DNA of 64,000 nt from NCBI GenBank assembly GCA_964387025.1, contig CAYLUZ010000003.1:310001-374000 (forward strand), written 5' to 3'. The first letter of the stretch is position 1, and every line of letters begins with the position of its first letter. The notes beneath the pieces were generated by a model. That model was not told the origin of the DNA. It made no database searches and saw nothing but the letters and a program-made list of their open reading frames with translations. This document shows, in pieces, positions 1-9,012 of the stretch. The stretch comes from PNON01 sp964387025 (GTDB lineage: Bacteria > Chloroflexota > Anaerolineae > Anaerolineales > Anaerolineaceae). A program made the position numbers and the translations under genes.

Positions 1-1
1 T

Positions 2-1519
2 GCTGTGGCTGGTTACGAAGACAGTAACGTAACACCGGATACCGATTTCAGCATCTATTATTCTACTGGTACCACTGAGGCTTTTCATCTATTTACTTAT
101 AGGAACGCCGATCCGGCTGATCCGGATGGTTATTTTATGCTGTTATTATCCCCAAAACCGGAACTGCCCACACAGATCGTTTCAAAGGATGTGATCCTGG
201 TACTCGACCATTCCGGAAGTATGGATGGGGAAAAATTTCAACAGGTACAGGATGCGGCTGATTTTATCCTGACAAAACTGAACCCGAGTGACCAGTTCAA
301 TGTAATTTCATTCAGCACAGCTGCTGAAGCCTACTCAAGCACCATGCAGCCGGCATCCCGTGCACCTCAGGCTATCACCTGGTTAAAACGATTTTCAGCA
401 GCCGGATCTACCGACATCAACTCGGCACTGAAGAAAGCAGCTGACGGGAGTGATACTGAACGACCGACGTACTTGATCTTCCTTACTGATGGCTTGCCAA
501 CCGAAGGCATAACAGATACACAACAGATCATCCAGAATTTCAATCAAGTTTCACGTAAAAACCTGCGTTTCTTCAGCTTTGGTGTGGGATACGATGTTGA
601 TACAGTCCTGCTGGATACCCTTTCCCAGGAAAATCACGGCAGCAGTACTTACGTTATGCCCGGGCAATCATTAGATGAGATCATAAGCGCGTTCTATTCC
701 CGAATTTCCGCGCCGGTGATGACAGATCTGAGCCTCGATTTTGGTTCCATCCAGGTCTATGACATGAATCCTAATCCATTGCCGGATCTTTTTTATGGTT
801 CACAGGTGATGATCACAGGACGTTATCGAAGCTCCGGGTCGACCAGTATAAGCCTGACAGGGAATGTGAATGGATCAGCACTAACTCTCATGTACCCTGA
901 ACAGGTATTTACCGGGACTGCGCTGGAACAGGATCCTTCCCTAAATTACCTGCCCGGGTTGTGGGCAACCCGAAAGATTGGCACTCTGTTGAATCAGATC
1001 CGCATCAATGGACCGGATAAAGAAACGATTGATCAGATCGTAAAATTATCCATCCGATATGGAATTGTGACTCCGTATACTTCCTATCTCGTGACCGAAC
1101 CTGATTCCCTCGGTGTGGATGCTCAAGATCGCATCGTGGAAGAACAATTCCAGGCGATGAGCACCATGCCGGCACCTTCAACCGGGGCTGGTGCGGTAAA
1201 TAAAGCCGCTGATTCCGGCGCAATGAGTGCCGCTGAAGCACCCACCCAGGATTATGAGCAAAACAGCCCGGTGAAAGTAATTGGTTCTTCGACATACCTG
1301 TTGGTGGATGGTGTTTGGACAGATACACGCTTTGATCCCAAGAGTATGACCCCCATTAAAGTTTCGTTCCTTTCAGCGGATTATTTCAAGCTGGCTGGAT
1401 ACAACTTTGATGTTTCGGCTGCTTTGGCATTGGGAGAGGAAGTCATCCTTATGATCAATGGAAGATCTTATCAGGTTGTGGAAGCCGGTTTATCTCTCCC
1501 TGCAATACTTTTACCCTAG
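2..1519 (+). CDS. VIT/VWA domain protein, 5'-truncated by window edge
   Basis: The reading frame is open to the left edge, so the N-terminus is missing; the GTG at position 5 is probably not the real start. A von Willebrand A domain begins near residue 60. Its MIDAS motif DHSGSMDG (D-x-S-x-S) and the later LTDGLPTEG segment should bind a divalent metal and an extracellular ligand. The remnant ahead of it resembles the end of a VIT domain, and the C-terminal 150 residues are rich in Ala, Pro and Ser, so the architecture is like inter-alpha-trypsin-inhibitor heavy chains. In bacteria such proteins are usually secreted or membrane-anchored and the substrate is unknown. It stands alone, with a hairpin after its stop codon. 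Confidence 0.8.
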   Translation, partial: AVAGYEDSNVTPDTDFSIYYSTGTTEAFHLFTYRNADPADPDGYFMLLLSPKPELPTQIVSKDVILVLDHSGSMDGEKFQQVQDAADFILTKLNPSDQFNVISFSTAAEAYSSTMQPASRAPQAITWLKRFSAAGSTDINSALKKAADGSDTERPTYLIFLTDGLPTEGITDTQQIIQNFNQVSRKNLRFFSFGVGYDVDTVLLDTLSQENHGSSTYVMPGQSLDEIISAFYSRISAPVMTDLSLDFGSIQVYDMNPNPLPDLFYGSQVMITGRYRSSGSTSISLTGNVNGSALTLMYPEQVFTGTALEQDPSLNYLPGLWATRKIGTLLNQIRINGPDKETIDQIVKLSIRYGIVTPYTSYLVTEPDSLGVDAQDRIVEEQFQAMSTMPAPSTGAGAVNKAADSGAMSAAEAPTQDYEQNSPVKVIGSSTYLLVDGVWTDTRFDPKSMTPIKVSFLSADYFKLAGYNFDVSAALALGEEVILMINGRSYQVVEAGLSLPAILLP

Positions 1520-1544
1520 ATTTATTTCGACCTCCGTCCTTTCG

Positions 1545-1575
1545 AAGGATCTCTCCCATTATGGAAGAGATCCTT
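1545..1575. terminator. Inverted repeat after VWA gene
   Basis: AAGGATCTC (1545-1553) pairs with GAGATCCTT (1567-1575). The intervening bases almost continue the stem, with one mismatch. It lies 26 bases after the VWA stop. Only a short T tract follows, so rho-independent termination is likely but not certain. Confidence 0.5.
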
Positions 1576-1659
1576 TGCTATGCTCAGGATGACTGTTGAA
1601 ATGTAGGTTGGTTTTACATCGTCAGCATCCGATGGTCCTCGTAAACTGCACCGCACTGG

Positions 1660-1665
1660 TATAAT
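1660..1665 (+). promoter_or_regulatory. -10 box of dinG, near-leaderless transcript
   Basis: A perfect TATAAT ends six bases before the ATG at 1672, with no Shine-Dalgarno sequence between them. If transcription starts at the usual distance, the mRNA would begin at or next to the start codon. No good -35 box is visible. Confidence 0.4.
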
Positions 1666-1671
1666 CAATCC

Positions 1672-4467
1672 ATGCCCTCAATTGTAGCCATCGACCTTGA
1701 AACCACCGGATTAGATCCCGAAATCGATACCATTATTGAGATCGGCGCAATCCGATTCAATGAACATCGAATTGAAGATGAATACTCTACGCTGGTAAAT
1801 CCCAAGCGGCCAATCTCATCTTTCATATCCCAATTGACTGGAATTTCAAATGAGATGGTCAGCCACGCCCCTGAACTTCGTCCGACTCTGGCGGAGATCG
1901 CAGTTTTTGTGGATAACTCTATTGTCATCGGGCATAATGTAAATTTTGATCTGAGCTTTCTCCGGAAACATGGAATTCTGGAAGAAAATCAGTCCATCGA
2001 TACATACGACCTGGCCAGTGTCCTGCTTCCCACGTCCACCCGTTATAACTTGACATACCTGGCGGGTTTTTTGACCATCCCTGCGGAAGATATGCATCGG
2101 GCATTGAATGATGCCAGGGTAACTATGCATGTCTATCAAAAACTGCTTGCCAAAGTGGAAGAACTCCCCATTGAATTACTGGCTGAGATCGTCCGTCTCA
2201 GCGAACCATTTGACTGGCAGGGTGCTTATCCGTTCCAGCAGGTGCTCCGCAAGAAAAGCCGCCAGCCAATACAAGCAAAACGTAGCGGAGGCGGTTTCTC
2301 AGGACCTTTATTCGAAAAACTGGTTGAACACGCTGCACCATTAAAAGTAAATTCTGAATTTACTCCCATAAATATTGAAGAAGCGGCATCACTTCTTGAG
2401 GACGGTGGTCCATTCTCCAAGTATTTCTCTGAATTTGAGCACCGGTCCGAGCAAGTGGAGATGTTAAAGACCGTCGCTAAAGCATTCAATGACAACGGCC
2501 ATCTACTGGTCGAAGCCGGCACCGGTACTGGCAAATCATACGCTTATCTCATTCCTGCTGCGTTATGGGCGATGAAGAATAACGCCCGGGTGGTTATCTC
2601 CACCAATACCATCAACCTCCAGGACCAATTGATCAAGAAAGATATTCCCGACCTTACCAAAGCGCTTGGGATTGATCTAAGGGCTGCCGTAATGAAAGGC
2701 AAGAACAATTACCTTTGCCCTCGTCGACTTGAGGCTGCCCGTTTGCATGTACCGGGTTCTCTGGACGAATTACGTGTGTTGGCAAAGGTATTGACCTGGC
2801 TATCTGAAGGCGGAAATGGGGATCGCAGCGAGATCAATTTGAATGGTCCAGCCGAACGTGACGCCTGGGGAAAGCTCTCCGCAGAGGATGATGCCTGTAA
2901 ATTGGAAACATGCGTCAAGCGGACAGGCGGCGCTTGTCCCTTCTACCGGGCTCGAGAGGCTACCCAATCTGCACACATCATTGTCATCAATCATGCCCTG
3001 CTCCTGGCAGATATAGCCACCGGCAGCCGGGTCTTACCCGAATTCTATTACCTGATCGTGGATGAAGGCCATCACTTGGAAGATGCCACGACCAGCGCTT
3101 TGAGCTTTAAGAGCAACCAGCCGGATCTTGAGCGGTTATTACGCGAACTTGGCGGTTCGTCTTCGGGCATCCTGGGCCGCTACTTGACAGCAATTCGTCA
3201 TACTGCCCCGCCAGCTGATGCAGCCGGTCAGGAAGTGATTATCCGGCAAACCACCGATCATGCCTTTCAAGTGGAAAATCTCACCCGGCGGTTTTTTAAT
3301 ACCATTGACCTTTTCCTTGAAAATCAGCGTGAAGGGAAAAAATTGGGGACTTATTCCCAGCAGGTGCGAATAACTGCAGGCACCCGTGTGCAGCCAGATT
3401 GGACAGAGGTTGAGATCGTTTGGGATGACCTCAATAATTTATTCAAGCAATTGATTTCATCCCTCAATAAGATCTACACCTGGGTCGGTGAAAATTATGC
3501 CGATGCCTCTGATGAATTAATGGATATCCAGGGTTCCATTGGAAACATGATCCGCCGGCTGATCGAGATCCAGATTAACTTGAATGGGTTGGTGAGTGTT
3601 CCGGAAAGTGATCGTATATACTGGGCAGAACTTGCTCCCAATGGTTACCGATTGAGCTTACAGGCCGCTCCTCTCCACATAGGCTCATTAATGGAACAGC
3701 ATATGTGGAATCAGAAGAGCAGCATTATAGTAACTTCTGCCACGCTTACGACTGCAGGTGATTTTGGATACCTGCGGGGTCGATTGAATGCTAATGATGC
3801 CGATGAGCTGGCTGTTGGTTCACCTTTTGACTATGAAAACTCTGCCCTGCTCTACCTGGTGAATGATTTCCCTGAACCTTCAGAAGCAGACCGGTTCCAG
3901 GGTGAGGTCAATAGTGCGGTTATTCGTTTATGTAAAGCCACCAATGGCCGGACTTTGGTTTTGTTTACTTCTTATGCACAATTAAGGAAAACGTCCCAAA
4001 GTATAGGTCCGGCACTAGCCGGCAGCGGTATTGAGGTCTTTGAACAGGGAGAAGGAGCTTCGGCTACCACCCTACTCGAAAACTTCCGTACTGCCGAAAA
4101 AGCGGTGCTATTGGGGACACGCGCATTCTGGGAAGGTGTGGATATTCCGGGGGAGTCATTGTCGGTCGTCGTGATCGTCAAATTACCGTTCGACGTACCT
4201 TCGGACCCGATCATTGCGGCGCGGTCAGAGACATTTGAAGACCCGTTCAACGAATATCAGATCCCGGAAGCCATCTTAAAATTCCGCCAAGGCTTTGGCC
4301 GTTTGATCCGCACTCAATCAGATCGGGGAGTGGTCGTGGTATTGGATAAAAGGATCTTGAGTAAAAAGTATGGCAAATATTTCATTGAATCGATCCCAAA
4401 ATGTAAAATGGTCATCGGATCGGTGGTTGATCTGCCTAAAACTGCAGAAAAGTGGTTGAACCAGTAA
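1672..4467 (+). CDS. dinG: DinG-family ATP-dependent helicase with N-terminal 3'-5' exonuclease domain
   Basis: 931 residues. Residues 1-165 form a DnaQ-like exonuclease: DLETTG (ExoI), GHNVNFD (ExoII) and HRALNDA with the catalytic H and D (ExoIII). An XPD/DinG superfamily 2 helicase follows. Walker A GTGTGKS is near residue 283, the DEGH box near 464, and the motif VI region QGFGRLIR near 872. Four Cys between about 350 and 422 (CPRR, CKLETC, ACPF) match the iron-sulfur cluster ligands of this family. The role is DNA repair and unwinding of damaged or R-loop DNA. The exonuclease-helicase fusion is the usual Gram-positive-type DinG arrangement, and all expected motifs are present. Confidence 0.93.
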   Translation: MPSIVAIDLETTGLDPEIDTIIEIGAIRFNEHRIEDEYSTLVNPKRPISSFISQLTGISNEMVSHAPELRPTLAEIAVFVDNSIVIGHNVNFDLSFLRKHGILEENQSIDTYDLASVLLPTSTRYNLTYLAGFLTIPAEDMHRALNDARVTMHVYQKLLAKVEELPIELLAEIVRLSEPFDWQGAYPFQQVLRKKSRQPIQAKRSGGGFSGPLFEKLVEHAAPLKVNSEFTPINIEEAASLLEDGGPFSKYFSEFEHRSEQVEMLKTVAKAFNDNGHLLVEAGTGTGKSYAYLIPAALWAMKNNARVVISTNTINLQDQLIKKDIPDLTKALGIDLRAAVMKGKNNYLCPRRLEAARLHVPGSLDELRVLAKVLTWLSEGGNGDRSEINLNGPAERDAWGKLSAEDDACKLETCVKRTGGACPFYRAREATQSAHIIVINHALLLADIATGSRVLPEFYYLIVDEGHHLEDATTSALSFKSNQPDLERLLRELGGSSSGILGRYLTAIRHTAPPADAAGQEVIIRQTTDHAFQVENLTRRFFNTIDLFLENQREGKKLGTYSQQVRITAGTRVQPDWTEVEIVWDDLNNLFKQLISSLNKIYTWVGENYADASDELMDIQGSIGNMIRRLIEIQINLNGLVSVPESDRIYWAELAPNGYRLSLQAAPLHIGSLMEQHMWNQKSSIIVTSATLTTAGDFGYLRGRLNANDADELAVGSPFDYENSALLYLVNDFPEPSEADRFQGEVNSAVIRLCKATNGRTLVLFTSYAQLRKTSQSIGPALAGSGIEVFEQGEGASATTLLENFRTAEKAVLLGTRAFWEGVDIPGESLSVVVIVKLPFDVPSDPIIAARSETFEDPFNEYQIPEAILKFRQGFGRLIRTQSDRGVVVVLDKRILSKKYGKYFIESIPKCKMVIGSVVDLPKTAEKWLNQ

Positions 4468-4487
4468 TCTGACTTTGCTCCAGGGCG

Positions 4488-4898
4488 TTACTCTTTTGGT
4501 CCGTGCTCCAGTCGTTTCTTTTCCACCCGGTCGATGAACCTGCCCATGTCAATGATAAAGCGTTCGTGTTCCCCTTCTGCAATCTTCTCCAGATCATCCC
4601 ATGCTTCCACTTTAAATTTCACCCGTCGTCCTTCAACTTCCAGCACCTCCGCTCGTGTTCGTACAGTAAAGCCGATCGGCGTGGCAGCCAGGTGCCGAAT
4701 GTTGACCACTGCCCCCACGCTCCCCTGTCCTTCAGCAAGAAACGGTAATATCGTATTATGGGATGTCCGTTCGAGCAGACCAATCACCCTTGGAGTGCTG
4801 AAAACGGGCGGCAAGGATTCTCCGCCACTATAACGGGCAGTATCACTCTCTTGAACGATCAATGTCATTTCTCCGGTTAACCCTGGTTCAATTGGCAT
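4488..4898 (-). CDS. Hotdog-fold thioesterase, FlK-like
   Basis: 136 residues. It resembles the fluoroacetyl-CoA thioesterase-like family: an N-terminal PGL-G segment, the VFSTPRVIGLLERTS stretch around residues 32-47, and a GSVGAVVNIRHLAATPIG segment that typically holds the conserved His. It probably hydrolyses a small acyl-CoA in the cytoplasm; the substrate cannot be read from sequence. GAGGAGA sits just before the ATG. It converges on dinG with a 20-base gap, so the two are separate units. Confidence 0.75.
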   Translation of the reverse strand: MPIEPGLTGEMTLIVQESDTARYSGGESLPPVFSTPRVIGLLERTSHNTILPFLAEGQGSVGAVVNIRHLAATPIGFTVRTRAEVLEVEGRRVKFKVEAWDDLEKIAEGEHERFIIDMGRFIDRVEKKRLEHGPKE

Positions 4899-4994
4899 TT
4901 GGTCTCCTCTATTATTTTATTAATTATACATTTCTGCCTTAAGAATTCACAATATTGATATATGAGTTCAATCACAAGAAAAGCCTCAAAATGA

Positions 4995-5846
4995 TTAAGC
5001 TTTTTCAGTTCTTTTTAGTGGGAGAAATATTCCATTGCCGCTTTTACGCTGGCGTAAATAGAAACGGATGAGTAGAGATAAACCAATCACAAAAAGTGGT
5101 GCACCGGAATGAATGTTTCCCGCGATGATAACAGCAATCCATGAAAGGATGACTTCTATTGGTCCAATCCATTCAGATAAAACCGATGCCGAATATATAT
5201 TGGAGAATGGGGAAAATAAATGTAAAACTGTGTATGAAAGCTCTTTATCCTTCAGAAGAAAACCCAGGGGTAAAGAGATAATGATCCCAATGATGTATGC
5301 GATCAATGTGTAATTTTGAGCGATAAGCCAATGCAGATTCGAATCATGGCGTGCATAAGTTGTTATTGAGGGCAGGATACTATACCATTCAGATAGCCAC
5401 GTTGGCCTTATTAAAAAACATATTCCTAAAAATAATACGGTTAATAATATTATGCCTATCGATTGTCTCCGAGTCAGGTGGCGGATATACCAGGGTGCAA
5501 TTACAAATCCAATCTGAGGTTTCATGATCAATAGGGGAAGAGCCCATGGTCCTATTGAAACCAGAATGAGAGTTACTAACAGATCCAGTTGGCCAACGTA
5601 TAAACCAAAACAAACCGGAAAACAGAGTAATGTCCAAATGCATTTCCATCCAAGAAGTCTCCATAATAGCCAGATGCAGACAAGTAGAAAAGCCAGGTAC
5701 ACAAACCATTCGGGTAACCATGCAATAAGGGCGAAAATTACAGCCACTGGAAATGGTGGAAGGAAATCCGGTACAGTATAAGGAGATATACCGGCTAGGA
5801 CTGCCTGCCCCCCTAGGAAAAAATTGTGGAAATCGTAAAGAAACAC
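4995..5846 (-). CDS. GT87/DUF2029-like membrane glycosyltransferase, N-terminus short
   Basis: 283 residues with about eight hydrophobic segments. It opens directly with DFHNFFLGGQAVLAG-PY, which resembles the first periplasmic loop of GT87/DUF2029 polyprenyl-phosphate mannose-dependent transferases. In that family this loop normally follows a first membrane helix. Here a TAA immediately precedes the GTG start, and a GGAGA lies seven bases upstream. The first helix is therefore absent, and I found no hydrophobic stretch in other frames upstream. It is either a genuinely short variant or a 5'-decayed gene. The family assignment is moderate. Confidence 0.55.
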   Translation of the reverse strand: MFLYDFHNFFLGGQAVLAGISPYTVPDFLPPFPVAVIFALIAWLPEWFVYLAFLLVCIWLLWRLLGWKCIWTLLCFPVCFGLYVGQLDLLVTLILVSIGPWALPLLIMKPQIGFVIAPWYIRHLTRRQSIGIILLTVLFLGICFLIRPTWLSEWYSILPSITTYARHDSNLHWLIAQNYTLIAYIIGIIISLPLGFLLKDKELSYTVLHLFSPFSNIYSASVLSEWIGPIEVILSWIAVIIAGNIHSGAPLFVIGLSLLIRFYLRQRKSGNGIFLPLKRTEKA

Positions 5847-6116
5847 TTATTCGTCTCCACTTTAATAATTGAACTTATCTGAGTAATGACTTACGTACAA
5901 CTTATAATCCAAGCCCTAAACCTCCATTTCAAGAATTATATATGTAATTAACTTTCAAGCCAAAGGGTTTCGACACGGAAAAATTTCTAATAACACATCT
6001 CATTCATTTTGAGTATATAACTTATTCTAGCATTCACCTGAAAATATAATCTATCCTTAAGATGAACTATTTAATAATCTTATTGTTTGATATATCTCTT
6101 CAATCTTTGATGATGA

Positions 6117-7034
6117 TTATTCAATTTTCGGTCTTTTCCGCCAGATCTTCCAGATTGACCAACCGAAGAGAATAAAACCAGTGGGTGTTGTTATGAAATA
6201 TACCAGCCAATTAGTCGGCAAACCTAAACCCGATGCAAAATATAAAGTATATAGGACAGAAGAGGTAATTGGTATTAGGAATAATGCAGTGAATCGCCGG
6301 GTAGGTACTGGTTCTGCCAGGATTTCCAACACATTTCCACTAATCTCATCTCTTTGGTTTTTCATTAGGGTGAAATATATGCTCATCATAAATGGTAAAA
6401 GTACCAATGCAATGGTCTGACCTGAAAGAATGATCAGGATATATAAAATCAGAAATATTCCTGCAACGATCCGGATCGCCCATGGAGAAGGAGAAAAAGG
6501 TTTCTCGAAAAGCCTCCCAGAGGATATTAGACTAATTGCGAGCAACAAAGTTGCAATGAGAACATATCCTGTAAAAATAATCGGATTTACAAATGAATTC
6601 GGCTCTTCATACTTCCAGGTAATTCCCCATAACCAAAAAAAGATGCCGATAAGAACCGCATAAATAAAACTCTGTTTTGTACTTTTTCTTAATGCGACCT
6701 GTAATCCATACCAACCGGCTAGGACAGTGATCAAAGCATGCCAGGCTAACCCGGTGAAAGATATACTGAGGGGAAGATTTTCATAAGTCGTCTGGACAAT
6801 GATCCCCTCACCGATCCAGCCAAAGAAAGCTCCAGCCAGGAAGAGTGCGTGGATATTCTTAACGTTGAACCTTGTAATCACAACCAGGAACAGGAATGCC
6901 ATTAATGAATATGCCAGCCAAGTTTCCAGCCAGTTGAGTAAATTATCTTCCGGTCTTGGGCGTGCCCAAAAAACGAGTTCGGAAAAATAAAAGAAAACAT
7001 AACCGGTGCTCAAACTGGCAAGAAGTGACCGCAT
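6117..7034 (-). CDS. Polytopic membrane protein, unknown function
   Basis: 305 residues with roughly nine or ten hydrophobic helices and short basic loops. The C-terminus is a basic tail (KIWRKRPK). I do not recognise a family motif or a catalytic pattern. GAGGT lies seven bases before the ATG. It lies on the same strand as its neighbours but is separated by gaps of more than 100 bases, so it is probably its own unit. Confidence 0.65.
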   Translation of the reverse strand: MRSLLASLSTGYVFFYFSELVFWARPRPEDNLLNWLETWLAYSLMAFLFLVVITRFNVKNIHALFLAGAFFGWIGEGIIVQTTYENLPLSISFTGLAWHALITVLAGWYGLQVALRKSTKQSFIYAVLIGIFFWLWGITWKYEEPNSFVNPIIFTGYVLIATLLLAISLISSGRLFEKPFSPSPWAIRIVAGIFLILYILIILSGQTIALVLLPFMMSIYFTLMKNQRDEISGNVLEILAEPVPTRRFTALFLIPITSSVLYTLYFASGLGLPTNWLVYFITTPTGFILFGWSIWKIWRKRPKIE

Positions 7035-7153
7035 GTGTACCTCATCTAGTTAATCAAATTTACCCTTGAGTAAATCGATTGGTTAACGGTTTACCCGCTT
7101 TTCTATGCCAGCAACAGTTTGGAATCATCCCTTTTATATCCAGGTCCTTACAA

Positions 7154-7705
7154 TTATTTAACCCGTTTGGCCATAATGATATCCGGTTTACCATGTCCAT
7201 TCGCATCGGGTATTACCCCAACAATTGAAAATCCCTGTTTGAGGTAGAACTCATAAGGATGATTTTTAAGATTGCGGATATTTACGAGGTTACCCGGAAT
7301 GTCATCATAGAGATCCTTATCAGCGAGGGTGGTCATGCCATCCTCGTCGTCCGTTCCCAGGTATATGGTTTCCCCTCCATGGATTTTGACCTGCTGTTCA
7401 AGATCAGCAACCAGAGCTTTACCTAAACCAACTCTTTGCAGATCAGGCCGCACCACAAGAGGATGAAGTTCCCAGGACAGACCATCAAACTCGCTGATCG
7501 CTCCTATCCAACCGAGAATAGTACCTGTCTCATCCACAGCAGCACGGGCAATTTTTCCTGGCTGAATAGCTTCTGCCACTTCCTTCAAGGCTGATTGCAT
7601 ATCCGGCCAGGCATTAGGCCAGTGGACTCTGAATGCATCCACCAACATGTTGGCAGCCTGCTCCATAACCACAGGATTGGCGGATCTTAAATCGATAATC
7701 TGCAT
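7154..7705 (-). CDS. GNAT acetyltransferase of the AAC(6')-Ii type
   Basis: 183 residues that match the aminoglycoside 6'-N-acetyltransferase Ii family along most of their length. Recognisable blocks are WELHPLVV, the acetyl-CoA loop RVGLGKAL (Q/R-x-x-G-x-G/A), IYLGTDDEDGMTTL, the HPYEFYLKQGF segment and a NGHGKPDIIMAK end close to the family's NGWDKPDIWMAK. Members are chromosomal in enterococci, accept aminoglycosides and also acetylate other amines. Whether this one confers resistance cannot be judged. There is no mobile-element signature nearby, which suggests an intrinsic gene. Confidence 0.82.
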   Translation of the reverse strand: MQIIDLRSANPVVMEQAANMLVDAFRVHWPNAWPDMQSALKEVAEAIQPGKIARAAVDETGTILGWIGAISEFDGLSWELHPLVVRPDLQRVGLGKALVADLEQQVKIHGGETIYLGTDDEDGMTTLADKDLYDDIPGNLVNIRNLKNHPYEFYLKQGFSIVGVIPDANGHGKPDIIMAKRVK

Positions 7706-7720
7706 TTGTAGTTATAAAAT

Positions 7721-8137
7721 CTAAGATTCATATGATCTCATAGTAGTAAAAGATGCTTTTATCAGCTCTTTGAGGACATTTTGGTCGACATCTTCCAATC
7801 TCTTGATATATAAACACCCTTTACCCATGGAGTGTTTTCCAAGTTTGGCCATCAATTCTTCATTCTGCTTAAATCCGGACATGATATATAAGGATAGATT
7901 TTGTTTACGGGGAGAGAATCCGATCCGCATCCAATCCGCCTCCTGCCCGCTGGCGTATTTATAATGGTAAGTGCCAAATCCGATAATACTGGTTCCCCAC
8001 ATCTTAGGCTCTTCTCCAGTGACCTCTTTCATCATGTCGAGGATGGCGAATGAATCCTGGCGTTTCTTATCTTCCGGAATCGTTTTCAAGAAGCTTTCAA
8101 CGCTGGCATCATTGATTTTGGTTTTCAGTTCATACAT
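7721..8137 (-). CDS. DUF1801 (YdhG-like) domain protein
   Basis: 138 residues from the chosen ATG at 8137, which follows GGGAGG at five bases. A longer reading from 8161 has no such site. The YdhG/DUF1801 pattern is visible: a conserved MWGTSIIGFG block, then YHYKYASG, then FSPRKQNLSLYI. The family is small, cytoplasmic and of unknown biochemical function. It lies 15 bases upstream of the acetyltransferase gene on the same strand, so the two may be co-transcribed. Confidence 0.78.
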   Translation of the reverse strand: MYELKTKINDASVESFLKTIPEDKKRQDSFAILDMMKEVTGEEPKMWGTSIIGFGTYHYKYASGQEADWMRIGFSPRKQNLSLYIMSGFKQNEELMAKLGKHSMGKGCLYIKRLEDVDQNVLKELIKASFTTMRSYES

Positions 8138-8233
8138 TTCTTCCTCCCTTTCTTGCACCATAAAATACTTAACAACAATTATAAATATTTTAACGGGATG
8201 ACAAGAGGTATTCCACGATTAGTATCACCTTTA

Positions 8234-8959
8234 TCAACTTCCAGGCAGGATGGGAGGAAAATGGATCTTGATTGGATGCACCAAACCTATGATTATCGCA
8301 ACAGGAATGGAGAATAATACCGGGAAGAAAATTGCCATTACATAGTGGTACCAAAGCGGTTGCTTTGCCCCACGTTCAGATGGAAGGGTGTATGCGGGTA
8401 GGTAGACCATCAACCCGTAAACAAATATCCACAAGCCAAATTCAGCGAAAGCCTGGATTCCGCCAAATGATGCTTCAGCAGTGATTCCTGTTAATCCAAA
8501 CAATAATAGAACAGCATTCGGGCTGAAATTATATCTCCGGAGCAACACTGCCCAGCCTATGAACATGGGAATGAAAACTACCACGCTATGCAGGAAAACA
8601 ACATCCAAATAGTTACTTGAAGCGGTTATATAAGCTTCACCGAGAGAAACTCCAAAAATAGGAGCCAGGTTGGTCATTGTGGTTGTGATGGCTTCTTCAA
8701 TGAGTGCCAGAAGGGTGGCGAATAACACAAACTTAAGCTTCCAATCCAATTTTATTCCCAGGATTAAATTACGAATCCGGCTACGGAGTATTATTGTGGC
8801 TATTCCACCGATCAATACCCATACGACCACCAGACCTGAACCCATCAATAATACAGCCCGAGTATTTGGAGGAGCGCCAACCAAAGCAATCAGAAGAATT
8901 ACTGCAGTTGAAAGCGCGAGCCAACCAGCGATTAGTTTGATAACCAAGCTAGATTTCAT
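8234..8959 (-). CDS. Membrane protein with an EE motif, possible CPBP relative
   Basis: 241 residues with seven or so hydrophobic segments. A LIEEAITTTM segment near residue 107, and a later FLHSVVVFIPMFIGWA segment, faintly recall the glutamate and His motifs of CPBP intramembrane proteases. The pattern is incomplete, so I leave the function open. It sits directly downstream of a clear CPBP gene on the same strand (gap about 50 bases), which favours a shared role. Confidence 0.5.
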   Translation of the reverse strand: MKSSLVIKLIAGWLALSTAVILLIALVGAPPNTRAVLLMGSGLVVVWVLIGGIATIILRSRIRNLILGIKLDWKLKFVLFATLLALIEEAITTTMTNLAPIFGVSLGEAYITASSNYLDVVFLHSVVVFIPMFIGWAVLLRRYNFSPNAVLLLFGLTGITAEASFGGIQAFAEFGLWIFVYGLMVYLPAYTLPSERGAKQPLWYHYVMAIFFPVLFSIPVAIIIGLVHPIKIHFPPILPGS

Positions 8960-9012
8960 TTGGAATTTGCACGGATCTTCTTCAATGGGTCCCTGTTATG
9001 AGAGAAGAATTG

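Noticed and set aside
1005..1328. Minus-strand frame inside the VWA gene
   Set aside because: It lies antisense to a well-conserved coding region and shows no family motif.
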